64,000 nt of DNA from assembly GCA_965243805.1 (NCBI GenBank), contig OZ251577.1, positions 2,976,001 through 3,040,000 of the forward strand, in the 5' to 3' direction. How positions within the stretch are numbered: position 1 is the stretch's first letter; each line of letters starts with the position of its first letter. The notes beneath the pieces are model-generated. The model was not told where the DNA came from. It ran no database searches and saw only the letters and a program-made list of their open reading frames with translations. This document shows positions 52,501 to 60,324 of this stretch, one piece after another. A program made the translations under genes and the position numbers. The stretch comes from CATQHQ01 sp965243805. Its GTDB lineage: Bacteria; Gemmatimonadota; Gemmatimonadetes; Longimicrobiales; Gaopeijiaceae.

Positions 52501-55500
52501 TCCGGCGAGCGGCGACACGTACGGTCTGGGCGAGCGGATCGAGGCCGCGTTGAACTTCGACCGGCCGGTAGTGGTGACGGGGGTTCCGCAGTTGGAGGTC
52601 GAAATGGGCGGCGTCTTGCGCCAGGCGAGGTACGTCAGCGGTTCGGGCGGGACGCTGTTGCGGTTCGAGTACTGGGTGCAGGGTGCGGGTTCGGGTGGCG
52701 CGGGCTCGGGCGGCGTGGACCAGAGCACATCCGGGATATCGGTGAGTTCGGGCGCGCTGACGCTGAACGGCGGGACGATCAAGAACGCTGCGGACGGCGT
52801 TCGCGACGCGTCGCTGTCGCTGACGGGCCACGAGCTTCCAGACGATTCGGACCACAAGGTGGACGGCGGGGTGGAGGTGGCGCCGGTGGTGATGAGCGCC
52901 CGGGTGGCGAGCACGCCGCGCGGGGCGTCGTACCGAGCGGGTGAGCAGATCGAGGTGCGGTTGACGTTCAGCCGGACGGTGGCGGTGACGGGCGTCCCGC
53001 GGCTGGCGCTGGTGATCGGCAACGCTCGGCGGATGGCTGCGTACGTGTCGGGGAGCGGCACGAACGAACTGGCGTTCCGGTACCGGGTGGTGCCGGCGGA
53101 CACGGACCCGGACGGCTTCGACGTACCGGAGGACGCTTTGGAGGTGGGCGCAGGCGCGTCGATCGTGATCGCGGGCGGTTCGGCGGTGGCCAACGTGGCG
53201 CTGGGGAGCGCCGCGCTGGAGAACGTGGAGGGCCAGGGCGTGACCGGCGGCGGTGGCACGGAGCCGTACTTCGGTGCTGCCGAGTACGAGTTCGAGCTGG
53301 TGGAGGACGTAGCCGGCCCGCTGGTGGTGGGCACCGTGACTGCGGAGGACCCGTTCGGCGGCGAGGTGACGTACGAGCTGGGCGACGGCAGCGAGGGGTT
53401 GTTCGAGCTGGACGCCCGGAGCGGCGAGGTGACGTACGTGGGCGAGGGCGCTGACGCGGAGGCGCGTTCCAACTACGTGATGGAGGTGCGCGCGCTGGCG
53501 GGCGACGGCCGCGTCGGCCGCGCCGTGGTGCGCGTGCTGGTGGTGAACGTGAACGACCCGCCGGCGTTCGTGATGGAGCGCTTCGAGTTCGGGCTGCCGG
53601 AGAACGCCGTCGGCCCGATGGCGGTGGGCGTGGCTCAGGCGGTGGACCTGGACGAGGGCGACACGCTGAAGTACGCGCTGGAGTCGGACGGCGCGGGCGA
53701 TCTGTTCGAGCTGGACGCTGCGACGGGCGAGGTGACGTACGTCGGCGCGGGCGAGGACTACGAAGCGGAGGACGGTGCCAAGTCGTGGCAGCTGACGGTG
53801 AGCGCGACGGACTTGGCCGGACTGCGCGCCGAAGTGGTGGTGGCAGTGCTGCTGCGCGACGAGAACGAGGCGCCCGCGTTCGCGGACACGGCGTATGCGT
53901 TCGTGTTGGCGGAGAACGCTGCGGGACCGGTGCTGCTGGGGAAGGTGTCGGCCACGGACCCGGACGCTGGCGACCGAGCACGGTACGCGCTGGCGGAAGG
54001 CGACGCGGAGCGGTTCGAGGTTGTGCCTGCCAGCGGCGTGGTGCGGTACGTGGGCGGCGGCGAGGACGCGGAGAGTGGCCCAGGCCGCTGGGAGCTGGTG
54101 GTGCGCGCGACGGACGGCGGCGGCCTGACGGCGGACGTGCGGGTCGAGGTGACGGTGATGGACGAGAACGAGCCCCCTGTGTTCGGCGCCGAGCGCTACG
54201 AGTGGGAGCTGAACGAGGGCGTGGCCGGACCTGTGGCGCTGGGGATGGTGGCGGCTGTGGACGCCGACGCTGCGGACACGGTGAGGTACATGCTGGCCGG
54301 CCCGCAGTCGGAGCGGTTCGAGGTGGACGCCGCGACGGGCGAGGTGCGCTACGCGGGCGAGGGCGAGGACTACGAGACCGGCCCGACGAGCTGGGAGTTC
54401 ACGGTCGTGGCGGTGGACCGCGCGGGGCTGTCGGCGACGGCGACGGCGACGGTGACGCTGCTGGACGTGAACGAGGCGCCCGTGTTCGCCGACTCGGCGT
54501 ACGCCTACGAGCTGTCGGAGAACGCGCCCGGCCCGATGGCGCTGGGGATGGTGGAAGCGACGGACGAGGACGAGGGCGACGTGGTGGAGTACAGCTTGGC
54601 GGAGGGCGATGCCGGACGCTTCGAGGTGGACGCCGCGAGCGGCGAGGTGCGCTACGTTGGCGCGGGCGAGGACTACGAGGCCGGCCCGCCCGAGTACGTG
54701 CTGGCGGTGCGCGCGACGGACGCGGGCGGGTTGGCGGACACGGCAAGCGTGACGGTGACGGTGCTGAACGAGAACGAGGTGCCGGCGTTCGCGGACACGG
54801 CGTATGCGTTCGAGCTGTCGGAGAACGCTCGCGGACCGGTGCTGCTTGGCCAGACGGAGGCGACGGACCCGGACGAGGGCGACGCGCTGACGTACAGCTT
54901 GGCTAGTGGCGACGCCGGCCGGTTCCAGGTGGACGGCGCGACGGGCGAGGTGCGCTATGTGGGTCCGGGCGAGGACTACGAGGCGGGCCCGACGTCGTTC
55001 GCGCTGACGGTGCGGGTAGAGGACGCCGGCGGCTTGTCGGACGAGGCACGTGCGACGGTGGAGCTGCTGGACGAGAACGAGGGCCCGGAGGCGGTGGGGA
55101 CGATGGCGCCGAAGGTGCTGGAGGCGTACGGCGCTGCCGCGGAGGAGGACCTGGCGCCGTACTTCCGGGACCCGGACGGCGACGCGCTGAGTTACGTGGC
55201 CGAGTCCTCGTCGCCGGGCGTTGCCACGGCGTCGGTGACGGGCGGAAGGCTGTCGATCGCGCCGCAGGCGCTGGGCATGGCGACGGTGACGGTGACGGCG
55301 AGCGACCCGGGCGGACTGACGGCGACGCAGCAGGTGCAGGTGACGGTGGAGCCGTCGCGGTCGGAGCGTGCACGCACGTTGCAGCTGGCGCTGACGGCGT
55401 TCGGCCGCTCGCTGGGCGCCGAGACGGTGGATGCGATCGGCGGACGGCTGGGCCTCGAGTCGTCGTCGGGTGCGTCGGGCGGTTCGCACATGAGTCTGGG

Positions 55501-57145
55501 CGGCCGCTCGATGGGATGTGGCCCGTTCGGCGGCGGCGGTCCCAGCGGCCCTGGTGCCCCCAGCCCCAGCGGCGAGCAGTGCAGCATCGAGAGCTTGGCG
55601 CGGAGCGCGTCCGAGTTCCTGGGGCTGCAGCTGTCGCTACCCGGCTCCGCGCTCGGCTCGGGCGGCAGCCCAGGCGCGTCCGTCGGCGTGGCTTCGCTGT
55701 TGTTCGGCGCGCTCGGCTCGGGCGGTGATATGGCTGGCTACGGCGGTGTCACGAGCGGCTACGGCGGCGTCACGAGCGGCCCGGCTGGCGCAGGCGGCAT
55801 GGGAGGCCACGGCGGTGGCGCATACGGCGGCAACGGCGGGCAGGCGAGCGCGGACCGGCCTGACCGGAGTGGCTTGCAGTTCAACCCCCTGTCGGGGCAG
55901 GACCTGCTCAACCGCAGTTCGTTCCAGTTGTCGTTGGGCGGCTCCCGACGCGCGGGCTGGACGCTGTGGGGCCAAGCGAACACCAGCGACTTCGAGAGCG
56001 CGCCGAACGCCGGGGTTTCCATGGAGGGCCGAACGCGCTCCATCTATGCCGGGCTCGACTACCGGTTCGCCTCTGGACTACTCCTGGGACTTGCCGGCTC
56101 GCGTAGCGGACTGGAGTCGGACTTCACCAGCAGGCACAACGGCATGGGCACGGTGGACGCCCGCCTGACGAGCCTCTACCCCTACCTGCACTGGTCGCCC
56201 GCCGACGGCCTGGGACTGTGGGGTTTGGTGGGCGCCGGCCGGGGCGACGCCGACCTGACCGAAGTGGCCGGCGGGCGGTTCAGCACCGACATCCAGATGC
56301 GCATGGCGGCGCTGGGGGCTCGCCAAGAGCTGATCGGCGCGCTGGCGCTGAAGGCCGACGCGTTCTCCGTGCGCATCGAATCGGACGCCGCCACCGACTT
56401 GGCCGGCGTCACCGCCGTCGCCGAGCGCGTGCGGCTGGCGCCCGAGCTCAGCGGCCGGTGGGCAGTGGGCGACGGCGCGTCGTTGCAGGGACGCCTTGAA
56501 GTGGGCGGCCGCTTCGACCGTGGCGATGCCGAAACGGGCTGGGGCGCCGAGGCGGGCGTCGCGCTGGGGTTCACTCACGTGGCGAGCGGATTCAGCGTGG
56601 AGGCGCGCGGACGCGGGCTGATCGCGCACCAGACCAGCGCTTTCCGCGAGTGGGGAGCTGGGTTCGCGATGCGATTGCAACCGGGCCGGGACCAGGGCGG
56701 ACTGTCGTTCTCGCTCGAACCCTCGTGGGGCCAGGCGACGGGCTCCGCGCAGACGCTCTGGCAAGCGCAGGCCGGGTTTGGCCCGCAAAGGGCGACGATG
56801 CGCGACCCAACGGCGCCTGCACTTCGCACATCCGGCTGGTCGCCGGACGGGCTGGCGCTGGAGCTCGGTTGGGGCGTGGCCTTGCCCGGCGGCATGCAGG
56901 TTAAGCCGTTCGGCAGGTGGAGCCGCGACAGCGTCTATGGCTACCGGCTCAACGCAGGCACGCGCTGGGCCGTGCTGGACCTCCCCGCTGCCGAAGCCGG
57001 TGCCCCCGACTCCGGTGACGGCAACGACCCGGACCGACGCCGCGGCCTCTCGCTCATGATCGACCTCTTCGGCGAGCAGGTCGACGGCGGCATCCAGCCC
57101 CTGGAGCGCAGGCTAGGCATTCAGGGCGCGATCGGGTTCAGGTAA
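49589..57145 (+). CDS. Giant surface protein: nine Ig-like repeats, six cadherin-like repeats, beta-barrel
   Basis: 2518 residues from ATG 49589; GTG 49550 is in frame but too close to the predicted transcription start. The signal region ends near DELAAQA (residue ~63). Nine repeats of ~125-135 residues follow to residue ~1222, with the pattern DTYxLxExIEVxVTF, VTGTPQLxLxIG, YVSGTGTxxLTFRY, DxDxDGIxI, LNxGTI, HKVDG. Six cadherin-like repeats (~1223-1832) share LFELDAATGEVxYVGxGED and end in N(D/E)xPP. One further Ig-like unit, then a Gly/Ser-rich stretch (~1935-2100). Residues ~2107-2518 look like an outer-membrane beta-barrel of autotransporter type ending in GAIGFR. I infer a type-V-like adhesin, controlled by the poly-G promoter. 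Confidence 0.85.
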   Translation: MMSPTADYPRQPTLDITLTTSRRIQRGGRRSAWIRRRSTWILRAMAVFVAVVGGMAGDELAAQAPRNDSLYLAAPTTFSDRHVYGDTIKVYVRFDEAVDVTGEPYVEVLMSPPVPLLTRNAYYVSGSGTRTLYFRYVPHHPDQDQNGVYINHWGLHPNGGTITASDDGTAADTTLHEQGSFPNNKVLASNRGGIAGVSINSAGADSTFHLGDTILVSITWVSDAFDQQTEPSLTLNIGDGTRTAVWTHGATDNRNRTTVSRYVVEFGDLDADGISILNGALVGGQITTHNSNNHHSRHFGRYQVINSPTHKVDGRPSEPYVTGLVLNSPHVGDTYFLDDTIQVTATFSKPVTVTGTPQLPLAIASATRQADYVSGTGTTNLVFRYVVASGDSDADGLSVSGPLGLNSGTITDTTSTPDNAYLTIASGIRIANSSDHRVTDSSTGVVGVAITSSPDSADTYVLSEYIEATVTFNNLVNVTGTPQLRLWVGGTPTVRQMNYVGGTGTTALTFRYRVQSSDTDADGVSIPDGGLELNSGTINDSGGNAAGLIPGTNTVARIADAPGHKVDGSVTPAPEVVGVSVASVPADGTVYGLSEWIEVEVAFDRAVTVSTTGGTPQLALGIGSETRQAAYASGTGTDTLTFRYQVVLADLDANGISIGASALALNGGTILLTGGTAAAALGLGGHTISNGGHRVDGSIGPPAVVALVLSDPVVGDTYEFKDTIKVVVRFNKAVDVTTTGGTPQLTLGITNPRTAPYVSGTGTTELTFQYEVMAVDLDNDGISIGASALALNGGTIKVAGGTVDAELSLADHVITNSAGHKVYGNYYAAAVSGVSVSSTPPVASTYGRDEAIEVEVTFTRGVNVVTTGGTPQLALEVGANTRQAAYVSGTGTKVLTFRYVVVALDEDTDGIEVGASALTLNSGAINDVRRTTPLAASLGLGTHALTTPQAGHQVDGTIAPASVAGLGITSSPASGDTYGLGERIEAALNFDRPVVVTGVPQLEVEMGGVLRQARYVSGSGGTLLRFEYWVQGAGSGGAGSGGVDQSTSGISVSSGALTLNGGTIKNAADGVRDASLSLTGHELPDDSDHKVDGGVEVAPVVMSARVASTPRGASYRAGEQIEVRLTFSRTVAVTGVPRLALVIGNARRMAAYVSGSGTNELAFRYRVVPADTDPDGFDVPEDALEVGAGASIVIAGGSAVANVALGSAALENVEGQGVTGGGGTEPYFGAAEYEFELVEDVAGPLVVGTVTAEDPFGGEVTYELGDGSEGLFELDARSGEVTYVGEGADAEARSNYVMEVRALAGDGRVGRAVVRVLVVNVNDPPAFVMERFEFGLPENAVGPMAVGVAQAVDLDEGDTLKYALESDGAGDLFELDAATGEVTYVGAGEDYEAEDGAKSWQLTVSATDLAGLRAEVVVAVLLRDENEAPAFADTAYAFVLAENAAGPVLLGKVSATDPDAGDRARYALAEGDAERFEVVPASGVVRYVGGGEDAESGPGRWELVVRATDGGGLTADVRVEVTVMDENEPPVFGAERYEWELNEGVAGPVALGMVAAVDADAADTVRYMLAGPQSERFEVDAATGEVRYAGEGEDYETGPTSWEFTVVAVDRAGLSATATATVTLLDVNEAPVFADSAYAYELSENAPGPMALGMVEATDEDEGDVVEYSLAEGDAGRFEVDAASGEVRYVGAGEDYEAGPPEYVLAVRATDAGGLADTASVTVTVLNENEVPAFADTAYAFELSENARGPVLLGQTEATDPDEGDALTYSLASGDAGRFQVDGATGEVRYVGPGEDYEAGPTSFALTVRVEDAGGLSDEARATVELLDENEGPEAVGTMAPKVLEAYGAAAEEDLAPYFRDPDGDALSYVAESSSPGVATASVTGGRLSIAPQALGMATVTVTASDPGGLTATQQVQVTVEPSRSERARTLQLALTAFGRSLGAETVDAIGGRLGLESSSGASGGSHMSLGGRSMGCGPFGGGGPSGPGAPSPSGEQCSIESLARSASEFLGLQLSLPGSALGSGGSPGASVGVASLLFGALGSGGDMAGYGGVTSGYGGVTSGPAGAGGMGGHGGGAYGGNGGQASADRPDRSGLQFNPLSGQDLLNRSSFQLSLGGSRRAGWTLWGQANTSDFESAPNAGVSMEGRTRSIYAGLDYRFASGLLLGLAGSRSGLESDFTSRHNGMGTVDARLTSLYPYLHWSPADGLGLWGLVGAGRGDADLTEVAGGRFSTDIQMRMAALGARQELIGALALKADAFSVRIESDAATDLAGVTAVAERVRLAPELSGRWAVGDGASLQGRLEVGGRFDRGDAETGWGAEAGVALGFTHVASGFSVEARGRGLIAHQTSAFREWGAGFAMRLQPGRDQGGLSFSLEPSWGQATGSAQTLWQAQAGFGPQRATMRDPTAPALRTSGWSPDGLALELGWGVALPGGMQVKPFGRWSRDSVYGYRLNAGTRWAVLDLPAAEAGAPDSGDGNDPDRRRGLSLMIDLFGEQVDGGIQPLERRLGIQGAIGFR

Positions 57146-57161
57146 GGCGGGACCCGCCCCC

Positions 57162-57196
57162 GCGCCCGGCGGCACCCGCAAGTGGCTGCCGGGCGC
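57162..57196. terminator. GC-rich hairpin after the giant gene
   Basis: GCGCCCGGC (57162-57170) and GCCGGGCGC (57188-57196) form a perfect 9-bp stem with a 17-nt loop, 17 nt after the stop codon. There is no T-run after it, so termination would be of the L-shaped, U-less kind or need a factor. Confidence 0.55.
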
Positions 57197-57583
57197 GGCA
57201 CCCTCCATCCAGCGTCCAGCGTCATGCTCCGCGCTGGTGCAGCGGCGGCCGAATACGCGCCTGACACTGATTATCGTCCTATCGCCTGTCCGGAATACGC
57301 GACGAATCGGGATCAGCCAAGTCACGCTATCTGGATTTCGGGTAGCCAGAATGTCCCGTGCGATGTCCGGCCTGACGACCTAGCCTGTCCGTCCCGATAG
57401 CAGGACTGCGTCCCAAATCAGCTAACGGTAGTCCCATGTAGCTATACGGGTGCCTGCCGCTTGCCGCGACGCTTCAGGGACGCACCCTCCGGCGTCCCCC
57501 GCAGCCCGTCCTGGCCCCTTGCCTGCGCCGCTGCCGACCGCCGGAGGCACCGATCCCCGATCACGCCTCTCGGAGCAAGCTCC

Positions 57584-58786
57584 ATGGCCGACGTCAGCCC
57601 CCGCGACCGCGACCCCAGTTCCGACCCCGACCCCAGTTTCGTCCCCGACCCGGACGATCGCCACCCGGACAGCCCCGAGGCCGACGTCCCCGACCCGGAC
57701 GGCCACGCCGTCCAGCCGATCCCCCAGCCGAAGGACAAGAGCGCCAAGCTGGTGTACCGGGACAAGCAGTTTGTCGCCGACTTCTTGGCCAAGCACATCC
57801 TCGGCAAGGTCGTGCCGGACGAGATCGCGTCCCGCATCGACCTGGGCAGGCTGCAGCCCGGCCCGACGGAGCACGTGGACCCGAAGATGCGAACGTCTCG
57901 CCTCGCCGACCTGGTGTGGCGTGCGCCGTTCGGCGACTCGTGGTTCTACGTCGTCTTCCTCTTCGAGTTCGAGGCGACGCCGAAGTGGCGGATGCCGGTG
58001 CGCATCCTGGTCGAGACGGCACTGGCCTACGACTACCTGAGCAAGGACCAGGAGGCGAGCAAGGAGCGCAAGCTGCCGCCGGTGCTGCCGATCGTGGTGG
58101 ACGTGGGGGGGAGGCCGTGGCCGACGCCGACGCGGCTCGAGGAGTTGCTGGCGGAGGAGGCGCAGGGGTTCCTGTCGTTCGCGCTGGGGCAGGAGTTCGT
58201 GCTGGTGTCGGAGGCGGAGGAGGCGCGGGGGTTGGAGCGGGTGGAGACGGCGCGGGAGGCGGCGCTGAAGTTGCGCTACGCGGCGGACAAGGCCGAATAT
58301 AAGGAAGCGCTGGCGGTGTTGGCGGCGTGGTTGCCTCGGGACAGCGCGGCGCGGGAGGGACTGGTGGCGTGGGTGCGCAGTTCGATGATCGAAGCGGGAG
58401 CGACGGAGGCGGAGATGGCGAAGGTGAAGCAGTTGGAGGACCTGGGAAGCCCGGTGGTGGACTCGTGGTGGGCGAGGGAGGGACGGGAGCTCCGCCGCAG
58501 GGGCCGGGAAGAGGGCGAGGCGAAGGGTCGACGGGAGGGCCGACAGGAGGGCCGACGGGAAGGTCGACGGGAAGGTCGACGGGAAGCCGAGACGATCGCG
58601 CGGGAGGACCAGCGGGCGACACTGGTGCGTCAGGCGAGGCGGAAGTTCGGCGAGGTGGCGGCGGGAGAGCTTGCCGCGTTGCTGGAGGGGGTCTCCGGTC
58701 CGGCGCGGCTGACGGAGGTGGCCGACCTGATCATCGACTGCGCGAGCGGCCCGGAACTGTTGGCGCGTGCGGCGGAGACGGCCTGA
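57584..58786 (+). CDS. Rpn-family PD-(D/E)XK nuclease/putative transposase (copy 1)
   Basis: 400 residues from ATG 57584, with GGAG 9 nt upstream. The first ~45 residues are a Asp/Pro repeat. The core (residues ~55-200) matches the Rpn/YhgA family: YRDKQFVADFLAKHI, then SRLADLVWRAPFGDSWFYVV and FLFEFEATPKWRMPVRILVE, carrying the acidic residues of a PD-(D/E)XK site. The C-terminal part is helical, with a charged repeat of GRREGRQEGRREGRREGRRE. Rpn proteins are linked to recombination and anti-phage defence and often sit in variable loci. The gene is almost identical to copy 2, 318 bp downstream. Confidence 0.85.
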   Translation: MADVSPRDRDPSSDPDPSFVPDPDDRHPDSPEADVPDPDGHAVQPIPQPKDKSAKLVYRDKQFVADFLAKHILGKVVPDEIASRIDLGRLQPGPTEHVDPKMRTSRLADLVWRAPFGDSWFYVVFLFEFEATPKWRMPVRILVETALAYDYLSKDQEASKERKLPPVLPIVVDVGGRPWPTPTRLEELLAEEAQGFLSFALGQEFVLVSEAEEARGLERVETAREAALKLRYAADKAEYKEALAVLAAWLPRDSAAREGLVAWVRSSMIEAGATEAEMAKVKQLEDLGSPVVDSWWAREGRELRRRGREEGEAKGRREGRQEGRREGRREGRREAETIAREDQRATLVRQARRKFGEVAAGELAALLEGVSGPARLTEVADLIIDCASGPELLARAAETA

Positions 58787-59103
58787 CACCGATCCACGTC
58801 CTGCGTCGTGTCCGGAAGCCGCGACGAATTGGGACAGCCAAGCCACGCTATCTGGATTTCGGGTAGCCAGAATGTCCCGTGCGATGTCCGGCCTGACGAC
58901 CTGGCCTGTCCGTTGCGATCGCGGCACTGCGTCCCAAATCAGCTAACGGTAGTCCCATATAGCTATACGGGCGCCTGCCGCTTGCCGCGACGCTTCAGGG
59001 ACGCACCCTCCGGCGTCCCCCGCAGCCCGTCCTGGCCCTTGCCTGCGCCGCTGCCGACCGCCGGAGGCGACGATCCCCGATCACGCCTCCCGGAGCAAGT
59101 TCC

Positions 59104-60273
59104 ATGGCCGACATCAGCCCCCGCGACCCCAGTTCCGACCGCGACCCCAGTTCCGTCCCCGACCCGGACGTCCCCGATCCGGACGACCGCGACCCGGACG
59201 GTCCCGCCGTCCCGCCGATCCCCCAGCCGAAGGACAAGAGCGCCAAGCTGGTGTACCGGGACAAGCAGTTCGTCGCCGACTTCCTGGCCAAGCACATCCT
59301 CGGCAAGGTCGTGCCGGACGAGATCGCGTCCCGCATCGACCTGGGCAGGCTGCAGCCCGGCCCGACCGAGCACGTGGACCCCAAGATGCGCACGTCCCGC
59401 CTCGCCGACCTGGTGTGGCGTGCGCCGTTCGGCGACTCGTGGTTCTACGTCGTCTTCCTCTTCGAGTTCGAGGCGACGCCGAAGTGGCGGATGCCGGTGC
59501 GCATCCTGGTCGAGACGGCGCTGGCCTACGACTACCTGAGCAAGGACCAGGAGGCGAGCAAGGAGCGCAAGCTGCCGCCGGTGCTGCCGATCGTGGTGGA
59601 CGTGGGGGGGAGGCCGTGGCCGACGCCGACGCGGCTCGAGGAGTTGCTGGCGGAGGAGGCGCAGGGGTTCCTGTCGTTTGCGCTGGGGCAGGAGTTCGTG
59701 CTGGTGTCGGAGGCGGAGGAGGCGCGGGGGTTGGAGCGGGTGGAGACGGCGCGGGAGGCGGCGCTGAAGTTGCGCTACGCGGCGGACAGGGCCGAATATA
59801 GGGAGGCGCTGGCGATGTTGGAGGCGTGGTTGCCTCGGGACAGCGCGGCGCGGGAGGGACTGGTGGCGTGGGTGCGCAGTTCGATGATCGAAGCGGGAGC
59901 GACGGAGGCGGAGATGGCGAAGGTGAAGCAGTTGGAAGACCTGGGAAGCCCGGTGGTGGACTCGTGGTGGGCGAGGGAGGGGCGGGAGCTCCGCCGCAGG
60001 GGCCGGGAAGAGGGCGAGGCTAAGGGTCGACGGGAGGGCCGACAGGAAGGCAGGCGGGAAGGCCGACGGGAAGCCGAGACGATCGCGCGGGAGGACCAGC
60101 GGGCGACGCTGGTGCGTCAGGCGGGGCGGAAGTTCGGCGAGGCGGCGGCGGGGGAGCTTGCCGCGTTGCTGGAGGGGGTCTCCGGTCCGGAGCGTCTGAC
60201 GGAGGTGGCCGACCTGATCATCGACTGCGCGAGCGGCCCGGAACTGCTGGCGCGCGCGGCGGAGACTGCCTGA
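59104..60273 (+). CDS. Rpn-family PD-(D/E)XK nuclease/putative transposase (copy 2)
   Basis: 389 residues from ATG 59104, with the same GGAGCAAG leader as copy 1. From about residue 40 to the end it is nearly identical to copy 1 (a few substitutions such as KAEYKEALAVLAAW to RAEYREALAMLEAW). It is 11 residues shorter: the Asp/Pro N-terminal repeat is contracted and one 12-bp GRRE unit is missing from the charged C-terminal repeat. Both copies are intact, so the duplication is recent or kept by conversion or selection. The 51 bp after the stop hold nothing I recognise before the convergent symporter. Confidence 0.85.
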   Translation: MADISPRDPSSDRDPSSVPDPDVPDPDDRDPDGPAVPPIPQPKDKSAKLVYRDKQFVADFLAKHILGKVVPDEIASRIDLGRLQPGPTEHVDPKMRTSRLADLVWRAPFGDSWFYVVFLFEFEATPKWRMPVRILVETALAYDYLSKDQEASKERKLPPVLPIVVDVGGRPWPTPTRLEELLAEEAQGFLSFALGQEFVLVSEAEEARGLERVETAREAALKLRYAADRAEYREALAMLEAWLPRDSAAREGLVAWVRSSMIEAGATEAEMAKVKQLEDLGSPVVDSWWAREGRELRRRGREEGEAKGRREGRQEGRREGRREAETIAREDQRATLVRQAGRKFGEAAAGELAALLEGVSGPERLTEVADLIIDCASGPELLARAAETA

Positions 60274-60324
60274 CCGGCGCATTGGGGTAGCACCGGGTCC
60301 ACGCGGCGGGTCACACCTACGGCG

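Larger units (their letters stand above)
57255..60273. repeat. Tandem duplication (about 1.5 kb) carrying two Rpn-family genes
   Basis: Copy 1 (about 57255-58786) and copy 2 (about 58787-60273) are near-identical in order and sequence, including ~300 bp of leader before each gene. For example CTGGATTTCGGGTAGCCAGA occurs at 57331 and 58852. The leaders (57197-57583; 58787-59103) contain no gene I can support, but share conserved blocks, one with a TATAGCTATA palindrome (copy 2; one mismatch in copy 1). Immediately before copy 1, GCGCCTGACACTGATTATCG resembles the end of the gene (GGCCTGACACCGATCCACG after copy 1), as if an earlier copy had been lost. I see no terminal inverted repeats or target duplication. 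Confidence 0.85.

Noticed and set aside
50786..55489. A 1567-codon open frame on the minus strand, antisense to the giant surface-protein gene.
   Set aside because: Its translation is Arg/His/Leu-rich low complexity with no domain. It is the shadow of repeated GC-rich codons in the real gene.
57197..57583. Possible small RNA or tRNA in the intergenic leader of the Rpn copies.
   Set aside because: No cloverleaf or strong extended hairpin was seen. Conservation between the two leaders is explained by the duplication itself.
57255..60273. The Rpn-family duplication considered as two insertion sequences.
   Set aside because: I found no terminal inverted repeats and no target-site duplication, and the two copies abut head to tail as in a simple tandem duplication.
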